Positions 25,544 through 34,434 of a DNA stretch of 64,000 bases are shown here, in pieces. The notes under the pieces were generated by a model. The model did not search any database. It saw only the letters and a program-made list of their open reading frames with translations, and was not told the origin of the DNA. The position numbers and the translations under genes were made by a program. Source of the DNA: JAUUZQ01 sp964538375 (GTDB taxonomy: Bacteria > Bacteroidota > Bacteroidia > Bacteroidales > GCA-2748055); contig CAZIFQ010000007.1 in NCBI GenBank assembly GCA_964538375.1, positions 1-64,000 of the forward strand, read 5' to 3'. Each line of letters begins with the position of its first letter. Position 1 is the stretch's first letter.

Positions 25544-27613
25544 ATGAAAAATCTAGTTATAACATTAGTTGTATTACTACTATGTAGTCAAACTTTTGCT
25601 CAAGCACCGAATGCTTTTAATTATCAAGCCGTTCTAAGAGATTCTAATAATGAAGTATTAGTTGATAAAAATGTCAGTCTCAGAATCAATATTGTAAAAG
25701 GAAGCGAAAGTGGGGATCCTGTTTTTACTGAAATATTTCTCAAGAATTCAGGAAAGAATGGACTTATTAACCTTGTCATTGGCGAGGGAAATATAATTCT
25801 GGGAAGTATTGGGGAAATAGATTGGGGAATTGATAGTTATTTTCTACAAGTTGACGTTGATTCTGAGGGAGGATCAGATTATGTTAACCTAGGGGAATCA
25901 AAATTACTATCTGTTCCTTATGCATTATATGCAGCGAGTTCTGGTGAAACAGCTACTGTACCAAATCTATCGGTTACGTATGAAACTATTAAACCAACAT
26001 GCTATGGTAATACTGATGGATCAATTCTTCTTAGTGTAATTGGAGGAAGAACACCCTATTCAATTGAGTGGTCAAATGGAAGTACGAGTAACTCACTTGA
26101 AAACGTTCCAGCTGGATCATATACCGTTACCATTACAGAAAACAATGGTCAATTTATTAATAGAATTATCAATCTTCTCGAACCTCAACCGGTTACTATT
26201 AGTTTTAATAAACAAGATATTACTTGCAATGGTTTAACAGATGGGCAGATAAATGCAAATGTTTATGGAGGCAATGGAGCTTTTACTTACATATGGAATA
26301 ATGGAGAGTCAACTCGGGATATAATTAATCTTACAGCCGGGACTTATTCTCTAACAGCTACAGATCAGTTGGGATGTACCAATCAAAATGAGGTTTCAAT
26401 TCAAGAGCCATCTACAATAAGTATTCAAAGTACAATTACAAATGTTAAATGTTTTGGTGAAAATACAGGCGCAATTACCCTTGAAGTAACTGGCGGTACG
26501 GTGCCGTATTTGTATAGTTCAGATCATGGAGTTGTCACCTCAATCCCAACCTTCTCTGATTTAGAAGCTGGCGATTATGAAATAACTGTCATGGATAAAA
26601 ATACTTGTAACATAAAGAATACATACACTATTATACCCGAAAGTCCAGAAATTATTGTAAACGCAAACATTACAGATATGGATTGCAAAGGAGATAGTTC
26701 TGGATCTATTGTCCTTGATGTAAGCGGAGGTGTTAGTCCATATACTTATTCATGGTCTAACGCTGAAACAACAAAAGACATTACTGATTTGCCAGGAGGG
26801 TCTTACACTGTTTTAGTTTCTGATAATGAAGAGTGTAACACTAATAAAACTTTTAGTGTTTTTGAACCTACAACAATCCTTGAAGCAACTTATACAGTTT
26901 CAGATGAATTTAAAAATGAAAGTGATGGTGCTATAGATTTATCAATGTCAGGAGGTAGTACCCCATATCAATATTCCTGGGATGAAGGATCCACAAGTGA
27001 AGATTTAATCAATATTTCTGCAGGAACTTATTCGGTTACGATTTCGGATAATTATGGATGCAAAATTTCAACCGCTATTAATGTTGAGAATATTGAAAGC
27101 GTTACGGATGTAGGTGGAAATGTTTATGATATTGTAAAAATTAATGATCAGATTTGGATGGCAGAAAACCTTAAATCAACAAAGTTTACTGATGGCTGGA
27201 TAATAACTGATATAAAATACCCAGGCAACGATATAAACAATGTTGAAGTTTATGGCATCCTATATACAATATATGCTGTGCGTTCTGGTAAAATATGCCC
27301 GGAAGGGTGGAAGATGCCTAATAATACAAATTGGGATGAATTAATAGCCTATCTTAATGGCAATACTCTTGCAGGGGGATCGATGAAGGAAACGGGTACA
27401 ACTACTTGGAAAGATCCAAATACAGGAGCTACAAATCAAAGTGGTTTCTCTGCAAGAGGAGCTGGATACTCTGGAAACAGTTTGTTAGAAATTGCAAACT
27501 TTTGGTCAGATCCAAATTATTATTTTGTTCTTAGATATGGTAGTCCTGTGATCGACGTAAATTCATCAAATTCTGGATATAATTCAATAAGGTGCATAAA
27601 AGAAACGTGGTAG
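25544..27613 (+). CDS. SprB-repeat surface protein with C-terminal FISUMP domain
   Basis: 689 aa. Signal peptide (1-20, ending TFAQ), an N-terminal beta domain (FNYQAVLRDSNNEVLVDKNV) found in many such proteins, then five SprB-type repeats of about 74 residues (about 143-515), each with a CxGxxDGSI-like start, GGxxPYxYxWSNG and AGxYxVTVTD. Residues about 517-689 form a Fibrobacter succinogenes major paralogous (FISUMP) domain: QIWMAENLKSTKF, GWKMPNNTNWDELI, and a final RCIKETW. No T9SS sorting domain is seen at the end. It is probably displayed or secreted; adhesion is inference. It is the last gene before the right end of the element. Confidence 0.85.
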   Translation: MKNLVITLVVLLLCSQTFAQAPNAFNYQAVLRDSNNEVLVDKNVSLRINIVKGSESGDPVFTEIFLKNSGKNGLINLVIGEGNIILGSIGEIDWGIDSYFLQVDVDSEGGSDYVNLGESKLLSVPYALYAASSGETATVPNLSVTYETIKPTCYGNTDGSILLSVIGGRTPYSIEWSNGSTSNSLENVPAGSYTVTITENNGQFINRIINLLEPQPVTISFNKQDITCNGLTDGQINANVYGGNGAFTYIWNNGESTRDIINLTAGTYSLTATDQLGCTNQNEVSIQEPSTISIQSTITNVKCFGENTGAITLEVTGGTVPYLYSSDHGVVTSIPTFSDLEAGDYEITVMDKNTCNIKNTYTIIPESPEIIVNANITDMDCKGDSSGSIVLDVSGGVSPYTYSWSNAETTKDITDLPGGSYTVLVSDNEECNTNKTFSVFEPTTILEATYTVSDEFKNESDGAIDLSMSGGSTPYQYSWDEGSTSEDLINISAGTYSVTISDNYGCKISTAINVENIESVTDVGGNVYDIVKINDQIWMAENLKSTKFTDGWIITDIKYPGNDINNVEVYGILYTIYAVRSGKICPEGWKMPNNTNWDELIAYLNGNTLAGGSMKETGTTTWKDPNTGATNQSGFSARGAGYSGNSLLEIANFWSDPNYYFVLRYGSPVIDVNSSNSGYNSIRCIKETW

Positions 27614-27625
27614 AATTATAACAAT

Positions 27626-27647
27626 TGTTTCAGTAGTGTTTCAGTAG
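27626..27647. promoter_or_regulatory. Integrase arm-type sites near attR
   Basis: TGTTTCAGTAGTGTTTCAGTAG, identical to 4209-4230 except one base. TTTCAGT at 27628-27634 and 27639-27645, again 11 bp apart. It lies 55 bp inside the attR core. Confidence 0.65.
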
Positions 27648-27655
27648 ACACCATG

Positions 27656-27695
27656 AAAAAAGCCGCTAACTTGTTGTTATTCAAGTCTAACGGCT
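27656..27695 (-). terminator. Element-borne terminator for the initiator tRNA gene
   Basis: Read on the minus strand: AGCCG-TTAGA-CTTG loop CAAG-TTAG-CGGCT followed by TTTTT. It lies 10 nt beyond the tRNA 3' end, inside the element, and replaces the chromosomal hairpin now stranded at 4045-4071. Confidence 0.7.
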
Positions 27696-27705
27696 CTTTC
27701 TCTAG

Positions 27706-27778
<73 letters not shown>

Positions 27779-27804
27779 ATATTTTTCAAAGAATGGTTAT
27801 TAGT

Positions 27805-27850
27805 CCAACGACTACTCCCGATATTTTATCGGGACTCCACCCCGCAATAT
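27805..27850 (-). pseudogene. Degenerate 5' piece of a second initiator tRNA carrying a hairpin insert
   Basis: CCAACGA...CTCCACCCCGCAATAT matches the 5' part of the intact tRNA (27749-27782), but its D-arm region is replaced by the perfect 8-bp hairpin TCCCGATA-TTT-TATCGGGA (27816-27834). No anticodon or T arm follows. Confidence 0.6.
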
Positions 27851-28030
27851 CTTATATAAATAAATCCCTTAATTGCGGGTGCAAATATAGCAGATGTTTT
27901 GTGATTCTACAAATGTTTGGTGATTTAAAAAAAGCAGCATCGTCTGGGGTAAAAATTGTCTCTCATATTGATGAAACACCTATATGAAAAGAACCATATT
28001 TATATTGAGGAAGAATTACCTGGTAGGGTA

Positions 28031-29662
28031 TTACTCTATAATTCCTTTTTCCCTGTATATCTCAATATATTTCTGATCCAGCTCTTCGGAGTCTTTATAT
28101 TTAATCCTCATTTCATCAAGGTCCTTGTGTAGTTTTTTAACCACCTCTGCATAGGCAGGATCATTATAAACATTCTTCATCTCCATTGGATCATTCTTCC
28201 TGTTATACAATTCCCATTCGTCTACATTGTAGTAGAAATGTACAAGCTTGTATTCAGTAGTAACTATTCCATAGTGACGCTTGACCATGTGTACAGCTGG
28301 ATATTCATAATAGTGATAATACACTGCATCCCTGTTCCAAGCTTTGATATCACCCTCCAACAATGGGACAAGACTCTCTCCCTGCATATCCTCAGGCGAA
28401 TCAATACCGGCAACCTCCAGGAAGGTCTGTGCGAAATCCAGATTTTGCACCATTTCTTCACTAACAGATCCAGCTTCGATTACTTCAGGCCATTTCACCA
28501 GCAGTGGTGTCTTAAATGATTCGTCATAAATGAATCGTTTGTCGAACCATCCATGCTCTCCCAGGTAAAACCCCTGGTCAGAAGTGTATACAACGATTGT
28601 GTTTTCAGCCAATCCGCTCTCCTCCAGGTAGTCCAGCACTTTACCCACACCCTCATCAACGGCAGCAATTGTACCCAGGTAATCCTGCATGTAACGTTGA
28701 TACCTCCAGCTCATCAAATCTTCCCTGGTCATGTTGGGATAATTCTTTTTAAACGCTTCATTGATGGGATCATAAACCTTATTCCATGCCTCCAGTTGTT
28801 CCGGAGTTGTTCTTTCCCTTACATTATGATTATAGGCCTTGATGTCCCAGTCTGATGTCGGAGGAATACCAAGTTCCTCAAGAATCTCTGGCTTTATCTT
28901 AGAATCTCCCGCCCAATTCATGTGGGTTAGCAGGTTCATCTCAGCTTTTTTAGCCGCCGATCCTCTTCCCTCATAATTATCAAAAAGTGTTTCTGGTTCG
29001 GGAAATGTCTTCTGTGTAAACTCCTTGTAATGACGTTCAGCAGGTAACCATTCACGGTGAGGTGCCTTATGCAAATACATCAATAGAAAGGGCTGATCCT
29101 CCTTGCGGTCATTCTTCAACCAATTCAACGTCTCCTCGGTAATCAAATCAGTGGTATACCCCTCCATTCTGACCAGACCCTCATTTTTAGTAATAAAATC
29201 GGGATTGTAATAATTCCCCTGTCCCGGCAAAATCTTGAATTGGTCGAAGCCCTTTGGATTGTTCCCAAAATGCAGTTTACCGAACATGGCTGTCTGATAG
29301 CCATTATCCTGGAGAATCTGCGGGAAGGTCACATTAGTCGTATCAAAAGGAAATCTATTGTCAACCTTGCCATTGATATGACTATGCTTCCCTGTTAGAA
29401 TTACTGCCCTGGAAGGTGCGCAAATTGAATTGGTAACACAGGCATTATTAAAAAGCATACCTTCATTGGCAATCCTGTCGATATTTGGCGTCTCTATCAG
29501 TTTATCAGAATAGGCGCTGATGGCTTGGTAAGCATGGTCATCCGACATAATAAAAAGGATGTTAGGGGAAGTTTGTTTTTTTGCCGCTTTCTCTCCTGGC
29601 TGACATGAAACAAATGTACCCAGCGTAACAGTTAAAAGAAGAAGCTTGTTGTTGGTTTTCAT
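28031..29662 (-). CDS. Sulfatase, Cys-type, lipoprotein
   Basis: 543 aa. Signal peptide with lipobox TFVSC (Cys20). The sulfatase core starts PNILFIMSDDHAYQAISAYS (metal Asp pair) and has the active-site signature CAPSRAVILTGKH with Cys81, the residue converted to formylglycine. Later metal/active-site segments are MFGKLHFG, HKAPHREW and YTSDQGFYLGEHGWFDKR. The length and order fit S1 arylsulfatases acting on sulfated polysaccharides, probably on the periplasmic face. No maturation enzyme is encoded in the window. It is alone on its strand. Confidence 0.92.
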   Translation of the reverse strand: MKTNNKLLLLTVTLGTFVSCQPGEKAAKKQTSPNILFIMSDDHAYQAISAYSDKLIETPNIDRIANEGMLFNNACVTNSICAPSRAVILTGKHSHINGKVDNRFPFDTTNVTFPQILQDNGYQTAMFGKLHFGNNPKGFDQFKILPGQGNYYNPDFITKNEGLVRMEGYTTDLITEETLNWLKNDRKEDQPFLLMYLHKAPHREWLPAERHYKEFTQKTFPEPETLFDNYEGRGSAAKKAEMNLLTHMNWAGDSKIKPEILEELGIPPTSDWDIKAYNHNVRERTTPEQLEAWNKVYDPINEAFKKNYPNMTREDLMSWRYQRYMQDYLGTIAAVDEGVGKVLDYLEESGLAENTIVVYTSDQGFYLGEHGWFDKRFIYDESFKTPLLVKWPEVIEAGSVSEEMVQNLDFAQTFLEVAGIDSPEDMQGESLVPLLEGDIKAWNRDAVYYHYYEYPAVHMVKRHYGIVTTEYKLVHFYYNVDEWELYNRKNDPMEMKNVYNDPAYAEVVKKLHKDLDEMRIKYKDSEELDQKYIEIYREKGIIE

Positions 29663-29771
29663 TCTATCATTGCTTAGTTTTATGAAACAATTACCTCAAA
29701 AATACGTACAAATGTTTTAGAATAGCGCTAAATTTTTTTCTACCTTTAATAATCAATAAAAAACAAATGCC

Positions 29772-30158
29772 ATGCCCAGAGTTTTTACACCTGTTGATAT
29801 CACAAAGGAAGAACAAGAAATTCGCAAAGATTATTTTGATCGCCACACTCCGGTGATATACTGTAAAGATAAAACCCGTGAAGGGGAAAAGCTAAAAGTG
29901 AAAGTGAAGGTGGGAACTGAGTTCGCCCATCCCGATGATCCCAGCCACTATATCAGCTATATCCAATTGTGGAACCGTGAAACTTTCCTTGCTGCAACTC
30001 ATTTCACCCCTGGTGTACTTGGAAATAAGTCCGGGTTTGTTGAAGTAGATTTTTACATAGTACCAGGACCAGTAAGCTTGAATTTATCTGCCATGTCGGT
30101 TTGCACCAATCACGGGTTGTGGCAAAGTGAATCAAAAGAGGTTAAGGTAGTAAAGTAA
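29772..30158 (+). CDS. Superoxide reductase (neelaredoxin type)
   Basis: 128 aa, the length of one-iron superoxide reductases. Iron ligands are visible: His25 in DRHTPVI, His53 and His59 in FAHPDDPSHYI, Cys111 and His114 in CTNHGLW. The enzyme reduces superoxide to peroxide in the cytoplasm without producing oxygen, a trait of anaerobic or microaerobic cells. No desulforedoxin (Cys4) domain is present. Confidence 0.92.
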   Translation: MPRVFTPVDITKEEQEIRKDYFDRHTPVIYCKDKTREGEKLKVKVKVGTEFAHPDDPSHYISYIQLWNRETFLAATHFTPGVLGNKSGFVEVDFYIVPGPVSLNLSAMSVCTNHGLWQSESKEVKVVK

Positions 30159-30251
30159 GCCTTCTTCCGCTAGGAAAGCTAGCAATTTGACCACAGGGAG
30201 AATTCCCTAACAATACGAGAACAATGAGCTCCTAACAGCGAACGAAGTGAA

Positions 30252-30797
30252 TTAAAACACTGTATTAAACTCAGCTCCTAATTCTTCCAGTTCTTCTTCC
30301 TCTTCATAACCTGAAGTGCCGATAAAAGACAAAAATGCTATCTTCCATTCGCCTTCTACTTTTTCCATGAAACGAACCTGGCGACTGCCAATTTCCAGCA
30401 CATTATCTTCTGTGGTATAAGTCCATGTTTCGGTGCATATTACATAGGCAGAATTATCATACACCTTTATCCTGTAATCATCTTTTGAGACAGTCACGCG
30501 TATATCTGTTAATGATCCGTTGTCACTGTTTGCCAGGTCGCTTTTAAAAAATGAATCAATCTTATTCCATCCTTCCATGTATACATGATTGTCGGCTCCT
30601 GAACTCAACCTGAAATTTAATGAATCATGAATAAAATATGATACTACTTTATCGTAATCATAATTAATGTATGCCTGGGTCTCATCATTAATGACCTTAA
30701 TGATGGCAGCTTTTTCTGCTTCTTTGTCAATTGGTGCCTGACACGCGTTTAGAACCAGGATTGACAGTGCGATTAATACTAATCCCTTGATTTTCAT
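30252..30797 (-). CDS. Lipoprotein with NTF2/SnoaL-like domain
   Basis: 181 aa. Lipobox VLNAC (Cys19). The mature part (AAIIKVINDETQAYINYDYDK, then VVSYFIHDS, YVICTETWTYTTED and GEWKIAFLSFIG) has the DUF4440/SnoaL-like cone fold pattern. Function is unknown; such domains bind small ligands or are enzymes. The C-terminus is highly acidic (EEEEELEELG). Confidence 0.75.
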   Translation of the reverse strand: MKIKGLVLIALSILVLNACQAPIDKEAEKAAIIKVINDETQAYINYDYDKVVSYFIHDSLNFRLSSGADNHVYMEGWNKIDSFFKSDLANSDNGSLTDIRVTVSKDDYRIKVYDNSAYVICTETWTYTTEDNVLEIGSRQVRFMEKVEGEWKIAFLSFIGTSGYEEEEELEELGAEFNTVF

Positions 30798-31033
30798 GGC
30801 TTCCTGTTTTTAAGTGTATATGAAACGACTCTGATCCTTAAAAAAACCCTGATTGCAAGGTAGAGAATTGACACCTAAATGTCAATTTTTCAAAGGAAAA
30901 CAAAATGATCAAAATTAAGTTGTTTTCACCCCCATTCAGTATCCTCTTCATTTATAGTAGTTTAATACACGGGGACATCCGCTCTTATTTTCTTTTGCTT
31001 TATGCTGATTTCCCAATACAAAATAAAGCGTAG

Positions 31034-31183
31034 TTTCTTTCATCCAAGGAAAAAGGAACCGGCTTGGGATTGGCCCTTGTAAAAGATCTTGTTGAAATAC
31101 ACCAGAGATCAGTTGCAGTACAAAGTAAACCGGGTAAAGGAACAACGATATCGTTCACTTTACCCGGAAACCATGAAATATAA
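31034..31183 (+). pseudogene. C-terminal fragment of a sensor histidine kinase
   Basis: After an in-frame TAG at 31031 the frame encodes FLSSKEKGTGLGLALVKDLV, then EIHQRSVAVQSKPGKGTTIS and FTLPGNHEI-stop. GTGLGLALVKDLVE is the G2 box of the HATPase domain, and the rest is the usual end of such kinases. No start codon, H box or N box precede it, so this is a leftover of a larger deleted gene. The remaining parts of 30798-31368 show no gene. Confidence 0.8.
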
Positions 31184-31368
31184 ACAGGTATTTAGCTGCT
31201 CTACTTTTACCCGAATATATATTTTTAAAAGCTTATTTCAATTAATCAAATTGATAGATCAAATTACGATAGCTTTCATCGCCGATACAAACAAATCCGT
31301 GTGATTTAAATCTCAGATCATTGTGAAATAGATCACTTTTTCATATCTTGCCTTCTCAATAAAAAACC

Positions 31369-32058
31369 ATGTCTATTGAAACTATCACTTGTCTGAAATG
31401 TGATAAAGCTTCCTGTGCTGTATTGACTCTTGATGAGAATGAAGTACAGGAGTTGGAAAAACATACCAGCCACACAAATATGAGGGCAGGAGATTTGCTG
31501 CTCAGGCAAGGAGCGCCATTTCATTCAATTATTTACTTACGATCTGGTTATGTAAAGGAATTTGTCATAAATGATAACGGCCCTGACCAGATTGTGAAAA
31601 TTATTAAACCCAAATCTTACATTGGACTACAAAGTCTGTTTTCCAGTAAAGAAAGTGCCTTTTCCTACCAATCGATTACTGATATTAAAATCTGCTACAT
31701 AGAACAACACATATTCAGTTCCCGGATTGAGAATAATGGAAACTTCGCCCGGGAGATACTGGCTTCACTGAGCAATGAATCACTGGGTACACAAATGAGA
31801 ATTCTAGGGTTAAATCAAAAGCAGATTTTTGGGAAAGTGGCCGACACAATACTATACATGGCCGAGCAAGTGTATGATAGCAAAGAGTTCGATTTAAAAC
31901 TTTCACGCACTGAACTGGCTCAAATGATTGCATCCACAAGAGAAAGTGTTACAAAAGCGCTAATCTGGTTTCACCAGGAGGAAATGATTGAAATGAACAG
32001 AAACAGAATTAATATACTGGATAATGTTCGTTTAAAGGAGATTGCAAAAAAAGGATAA
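31369..32058 (+). CDS. Crp/Fnr family transcriptional regulator
   Basis: 229 aa. A cyclic-nucleotide-binding-like beta roll (about 30-120), the dimerisation helix and a C-terminal winged HTH (LSRTELAQMIASTRESVTKA) are in the usual order. The N-terminus carries a Cys8-x2-Cys11-x4-Cys16 cluster (CLKCDKASC), as in FNR-like sensors, but a fourth cysteine for a cluster is not obvious elsewhere. It may respond to oxygen or redox stress, fitting the nearby superoxide reductase (inference). It stands alone; the leftward gene after it is convergent. Confidence 0.88.
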   Translation: MSIETITCLKCDKASCAVLTLDENEVQELEKHTSHTNMRAGDLLLRQGAPFHSIIYLRSGYVKEFVINDNGPDQIVKIIKPKSYIGLQSLFSSKESAFSYQSITDIKICYIEQHIFSSRIENNGNFAREILASLSNESLGTQMRILGLNQKQIFGKVADTILYMAEQVYDSKEFDLKLSRTELAQMIASTRESVTKALIWFHQEEMIEMNRNRINILDNVRLKEIAKKG

Positions 32059-32062
32059 ATTT

Positions 32063-32833
32063 TTAGTAGAAACTTCTTTTCATAAGCTGACCGTTGAATA
32101 CCTCCCAGGTAGAAAAATAATATGTCATTCCCACCGAAATATAATTCATTCTGATCTGTTGCGAATAAGTGGAGGTAGAATTATTATAGGTAACCTCATA
32201 ATTGAAAACCGGTAATTTTGTTAGATCTGTTGAAAGTGTTACACTCCAGTGAATGACGCCCAGTTGCTTTATTATTGACTTAATATAAACGCCTGCGTTT
32301 GCTGTAGTTACAAAAGAATTTTTGGTATAGTTCTCATTATCAAAGAAATAGGAATAAGAAAAATTCGCATCCTGCCTGGTAAGGTTTCGGTAACTCGAGA
32401 AATCTGCTCCAACAGAAACGCCAGCGAAGGGAGCAATTTCATAAAAAGGGTCACTGTCCGAGATCACTACAAAAGAAACATGTAAAGGAAGCTCCAGTGT
32501 ATGATATTCACTGTGACCCCACAAGGAAATCTCTTCTCCCGACCGGTTCTCTTCATGAAGAAACCCAAACCGCTTTCGACTTAGATTCAACCCGGAAGTA
32601 AAACCCAGCCCACTCTCCAACTGGTAATCAACCTTTAAGCCGGTAGAATAATTAAAAATATCCTGAAATTTTGGTTTTGTCTCCTGAACAGCATCAAGCC
32701 GTGGAGCAAGATCGGTTAAACAAAGAAGCGACTCAACTGTAAATCCAATTCCGAATTTACCCTGGGCTGAAACCTCAAGTGTTACTATGACCAACAATAG
32801 CCACAAAAACAGTATTTTAATTGTTTGCTTCAA
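32063..32833 (-). CDS. Outer membrane beta-barrel protein (PorT/OmpA-barrel-like)
   Basis: 256 aa. Signal peptide (1-23, ending VSAQ) and about eight amphipathic strands rich in Tyr/Phe (FTSGLNLSRKRFGFL, YHTLELPLHVSFVVI). The pattern fits the porin-family barrels of Bacteroidota (PF13568-type). The barrel class is a visual call; no substrate can be given. It ends 4 bp from the stop of the Crp-type gene, on the opposite strand. Confidence 0.7.
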   Translation of the reverse strand: MKQTIKILFLWLLLVIVTLEVSAQGKFGIGFTVESLLCLTDLAPRLDAVQETKPKFQDIFNYSTGLKVDYQLESGLGFTSGLNLSRKRFGFLHEENRSGEEISLWGHSEYHTLELPLHVSFVVISDSDPFYEIAPFAGVSVGADFSSYRNLTRQDANFSYSYFFDNENYTKNSFVTTANAGVYIKSIIKQLGVIHWSVTLSTDLTKLPVFNYEVTYNNSTSTYSQQIRMNYISVGMTYYFSTWEVFNGQLMKRSFY

Positions 32834-32941
32834 TGCGACTTGAAAGTAATAATTTTTGATTTAATATCGATCATTCAGCGCGGTTTATTAGCTAATCAAA
32901 CTGAATTATTTAAGCTCTGATCAAAATAATAAGCAGAATTT

Positions 32942-32968
32942 TTTGGTGGCATAAATGTTATATCTTTG
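32942..32968 (+). promoter_or_regulatory. Candidate pepA promoter
   Basis: TTTG at 32942-32945 and a perfect TAnnTTTG (TATCTTTG) at 32961-32968, 21 bp before the pepA ATG. The 15-bp spacer is shorter than usual, so the -33 part is weak. Confidence 0.45.
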
Positions 32969-32988
32969 TAGCAAGCAAGTCATTAAAT

Positions 32989-34425
32989 ATGAAACTATAT
33001 ATAGCAGATTCTGCTCAGGACAAAGATAATTTAATCCTTTTGGGCAGCACAACATCCGATTTTACGGTTTATTTTGATAGTAAGAATGAAGAAGATTATA
33101 TCAAACAACGCATCAAATGTGATAAGGAAATTACGGTCATCAACCAGTATAAACGCAATGTAATTATCCTTGCACTGAAAGGTGATACCAAGACCCTTTT
33201 CGGGCAACTTGAAGCAGCAAGAAAAGCTGGATATTCAATTTATTCTTCACTGAAGGACCTGGAAATTTCTACTTTGAAAGTAAAAAATGCCGGGATAAGT
33301 TCCGACCAGGTATTGGCCTTTGCGGAAGGACTGGCACTTAGCGCTTACCACTTTACAAAATACTTGACAAAAAAAGATAAAAAGCCATTTGAAATTAAGG
33401 AGCTGGGCCTGGTTAGTGAAGATATAAGCGCAGAGAAACTTGACCACCTCAATGCAATGCTCAATGCTGTTGAATTTGCCAGGAACCTGGTAAATGAACC
33501 TTTGTCATACCTGACCGCTGAAAAACTAGCAGAAGAAATTAGCAAAGCCGGAAAAGAAACTGGTTTTAGTGCTGAAGTTTTTAATAAGAAGAAGATCGAA
33601 TCACTCAGAATGGGTGGTTTACTGGCTGTCAATAAAGGGAGCATAGATCCACCAACATTCACTGTACTGGAGTGGAAGCCGGAAAATGCAAAGAATAAGA
33701 AACCATATATACTGGTTGGAAAAGGTATTGTTTACGATACCGGGGGCTTAAGCTTGAAGCCAACGAGTGACTCAATGGATTACATGAAATGCGATATGGG
33801 TGGTGCAGCGGCCGTGGCGGGGGCATTTCACGCTATTGCTGCTTCAAAGCTTCCAATTTGGGTAATTGGATTTATTCCGGCTACCGATAACAGACCAGAT
33901 GGAAATGCATACGTACCTGGCGATATCATTGAGATGCATGATGGCTCAACAGTGGAAGTTTTAAATACCGATGCGGAGGGAAGAATGATCCTTGCTGATG
34001 CACTAAGCTATGCGAAACAGTATAAGCCAGAATTGGTTATTGAGCTTTCAACGCTGACCGGTGCAGCACACTTTGCCATCGGAAACTACGGTATCGTTGG
34101 AATGGGAAATGCACCTCTTGAAGTGATGAACTCACTTAAGAAGAGTGGTGAAAACACCTACGAAAGAATTGCAGAATTTCCATTCTGGGACGAATATGCA
34201 GAAATGCTAAAATCTGATATTGCCGATTTGAAGAATATTGGTGGAAAAGTTGGAGGTGCCATCACTGCAGGAAAATTCCTGGAGAAGTTTACCGATTATC
34301 CATACATACACCTGGATATTGCTGGTCCGGCATTCAATAAAACAGAAGATAATTACCGGGGAAAAGGGGGCAGCGGAGTCGGTGTAAGAATTCTGTTTGA
34401 TTATTTTAAGCAGTTAACACGATAA
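32989..34425 (+). CDS. pepA: Leucyl aminopeptidase family protein (M17)
   Basis: 478 aa. An N-terminal macro-like domain (1-160) is followed by the M17 catalytic domain with VGKGIVYDTGGLSLKP (metal Lys and Asp), MKCDMGGAAAVAGA, and the signature NTDAEGRMILADALSYA. Two metal ions and the bicarbonate-site Arg are thus present. It should remove N-terminal residues from peptides in the cytoplasm as a hexamer. It is followed after 9 bp by pdxA, so the two are probably cotranscribed. Confidence 0.92.
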   Translation: MKLYIADSAQDKDNLILLGSTTSDFTVYFDSKNEEDYIKQRIKCDKEITVINQYKRNVIILALKGDTKTLFGQLEAARKAGYSIYSSLKDLEISTLKVKNAGISSDQVLAFAEGLALSAYHFTKYLTKKDKKPFEIKELGLVSEDISAEKLDHLNAMLNAVEFARNLVNEPLSYLTAEKLAEEISKAGKETGFSAEVFNKKKIESLRMGGLLAVNKGSIDPPTFTVLEWKPENAKNKKPYILVGKGIVYDTGGLSLKPTSDSMDYMKCDMGGAAAVAGAFHAIAASKLPIWVIGFIPATDNRPDGNAYVPGDIIEMHDGSTVEVLNTDAEGRMILADALSYAKQYKPELVIELSTLTGAAHFAIGNYGIVGMGNAPLEVMNSLKKSGENTYERIAEFPFWDEYAEMLKSDIADLKNIGGKVGGAITAGKFLEKFTDYPYIHLDIAGPAFNKTEDNYRGKGGSGVGVRILFDYFKQLTR

Positions 34426-34434
34426 TTTCATACA

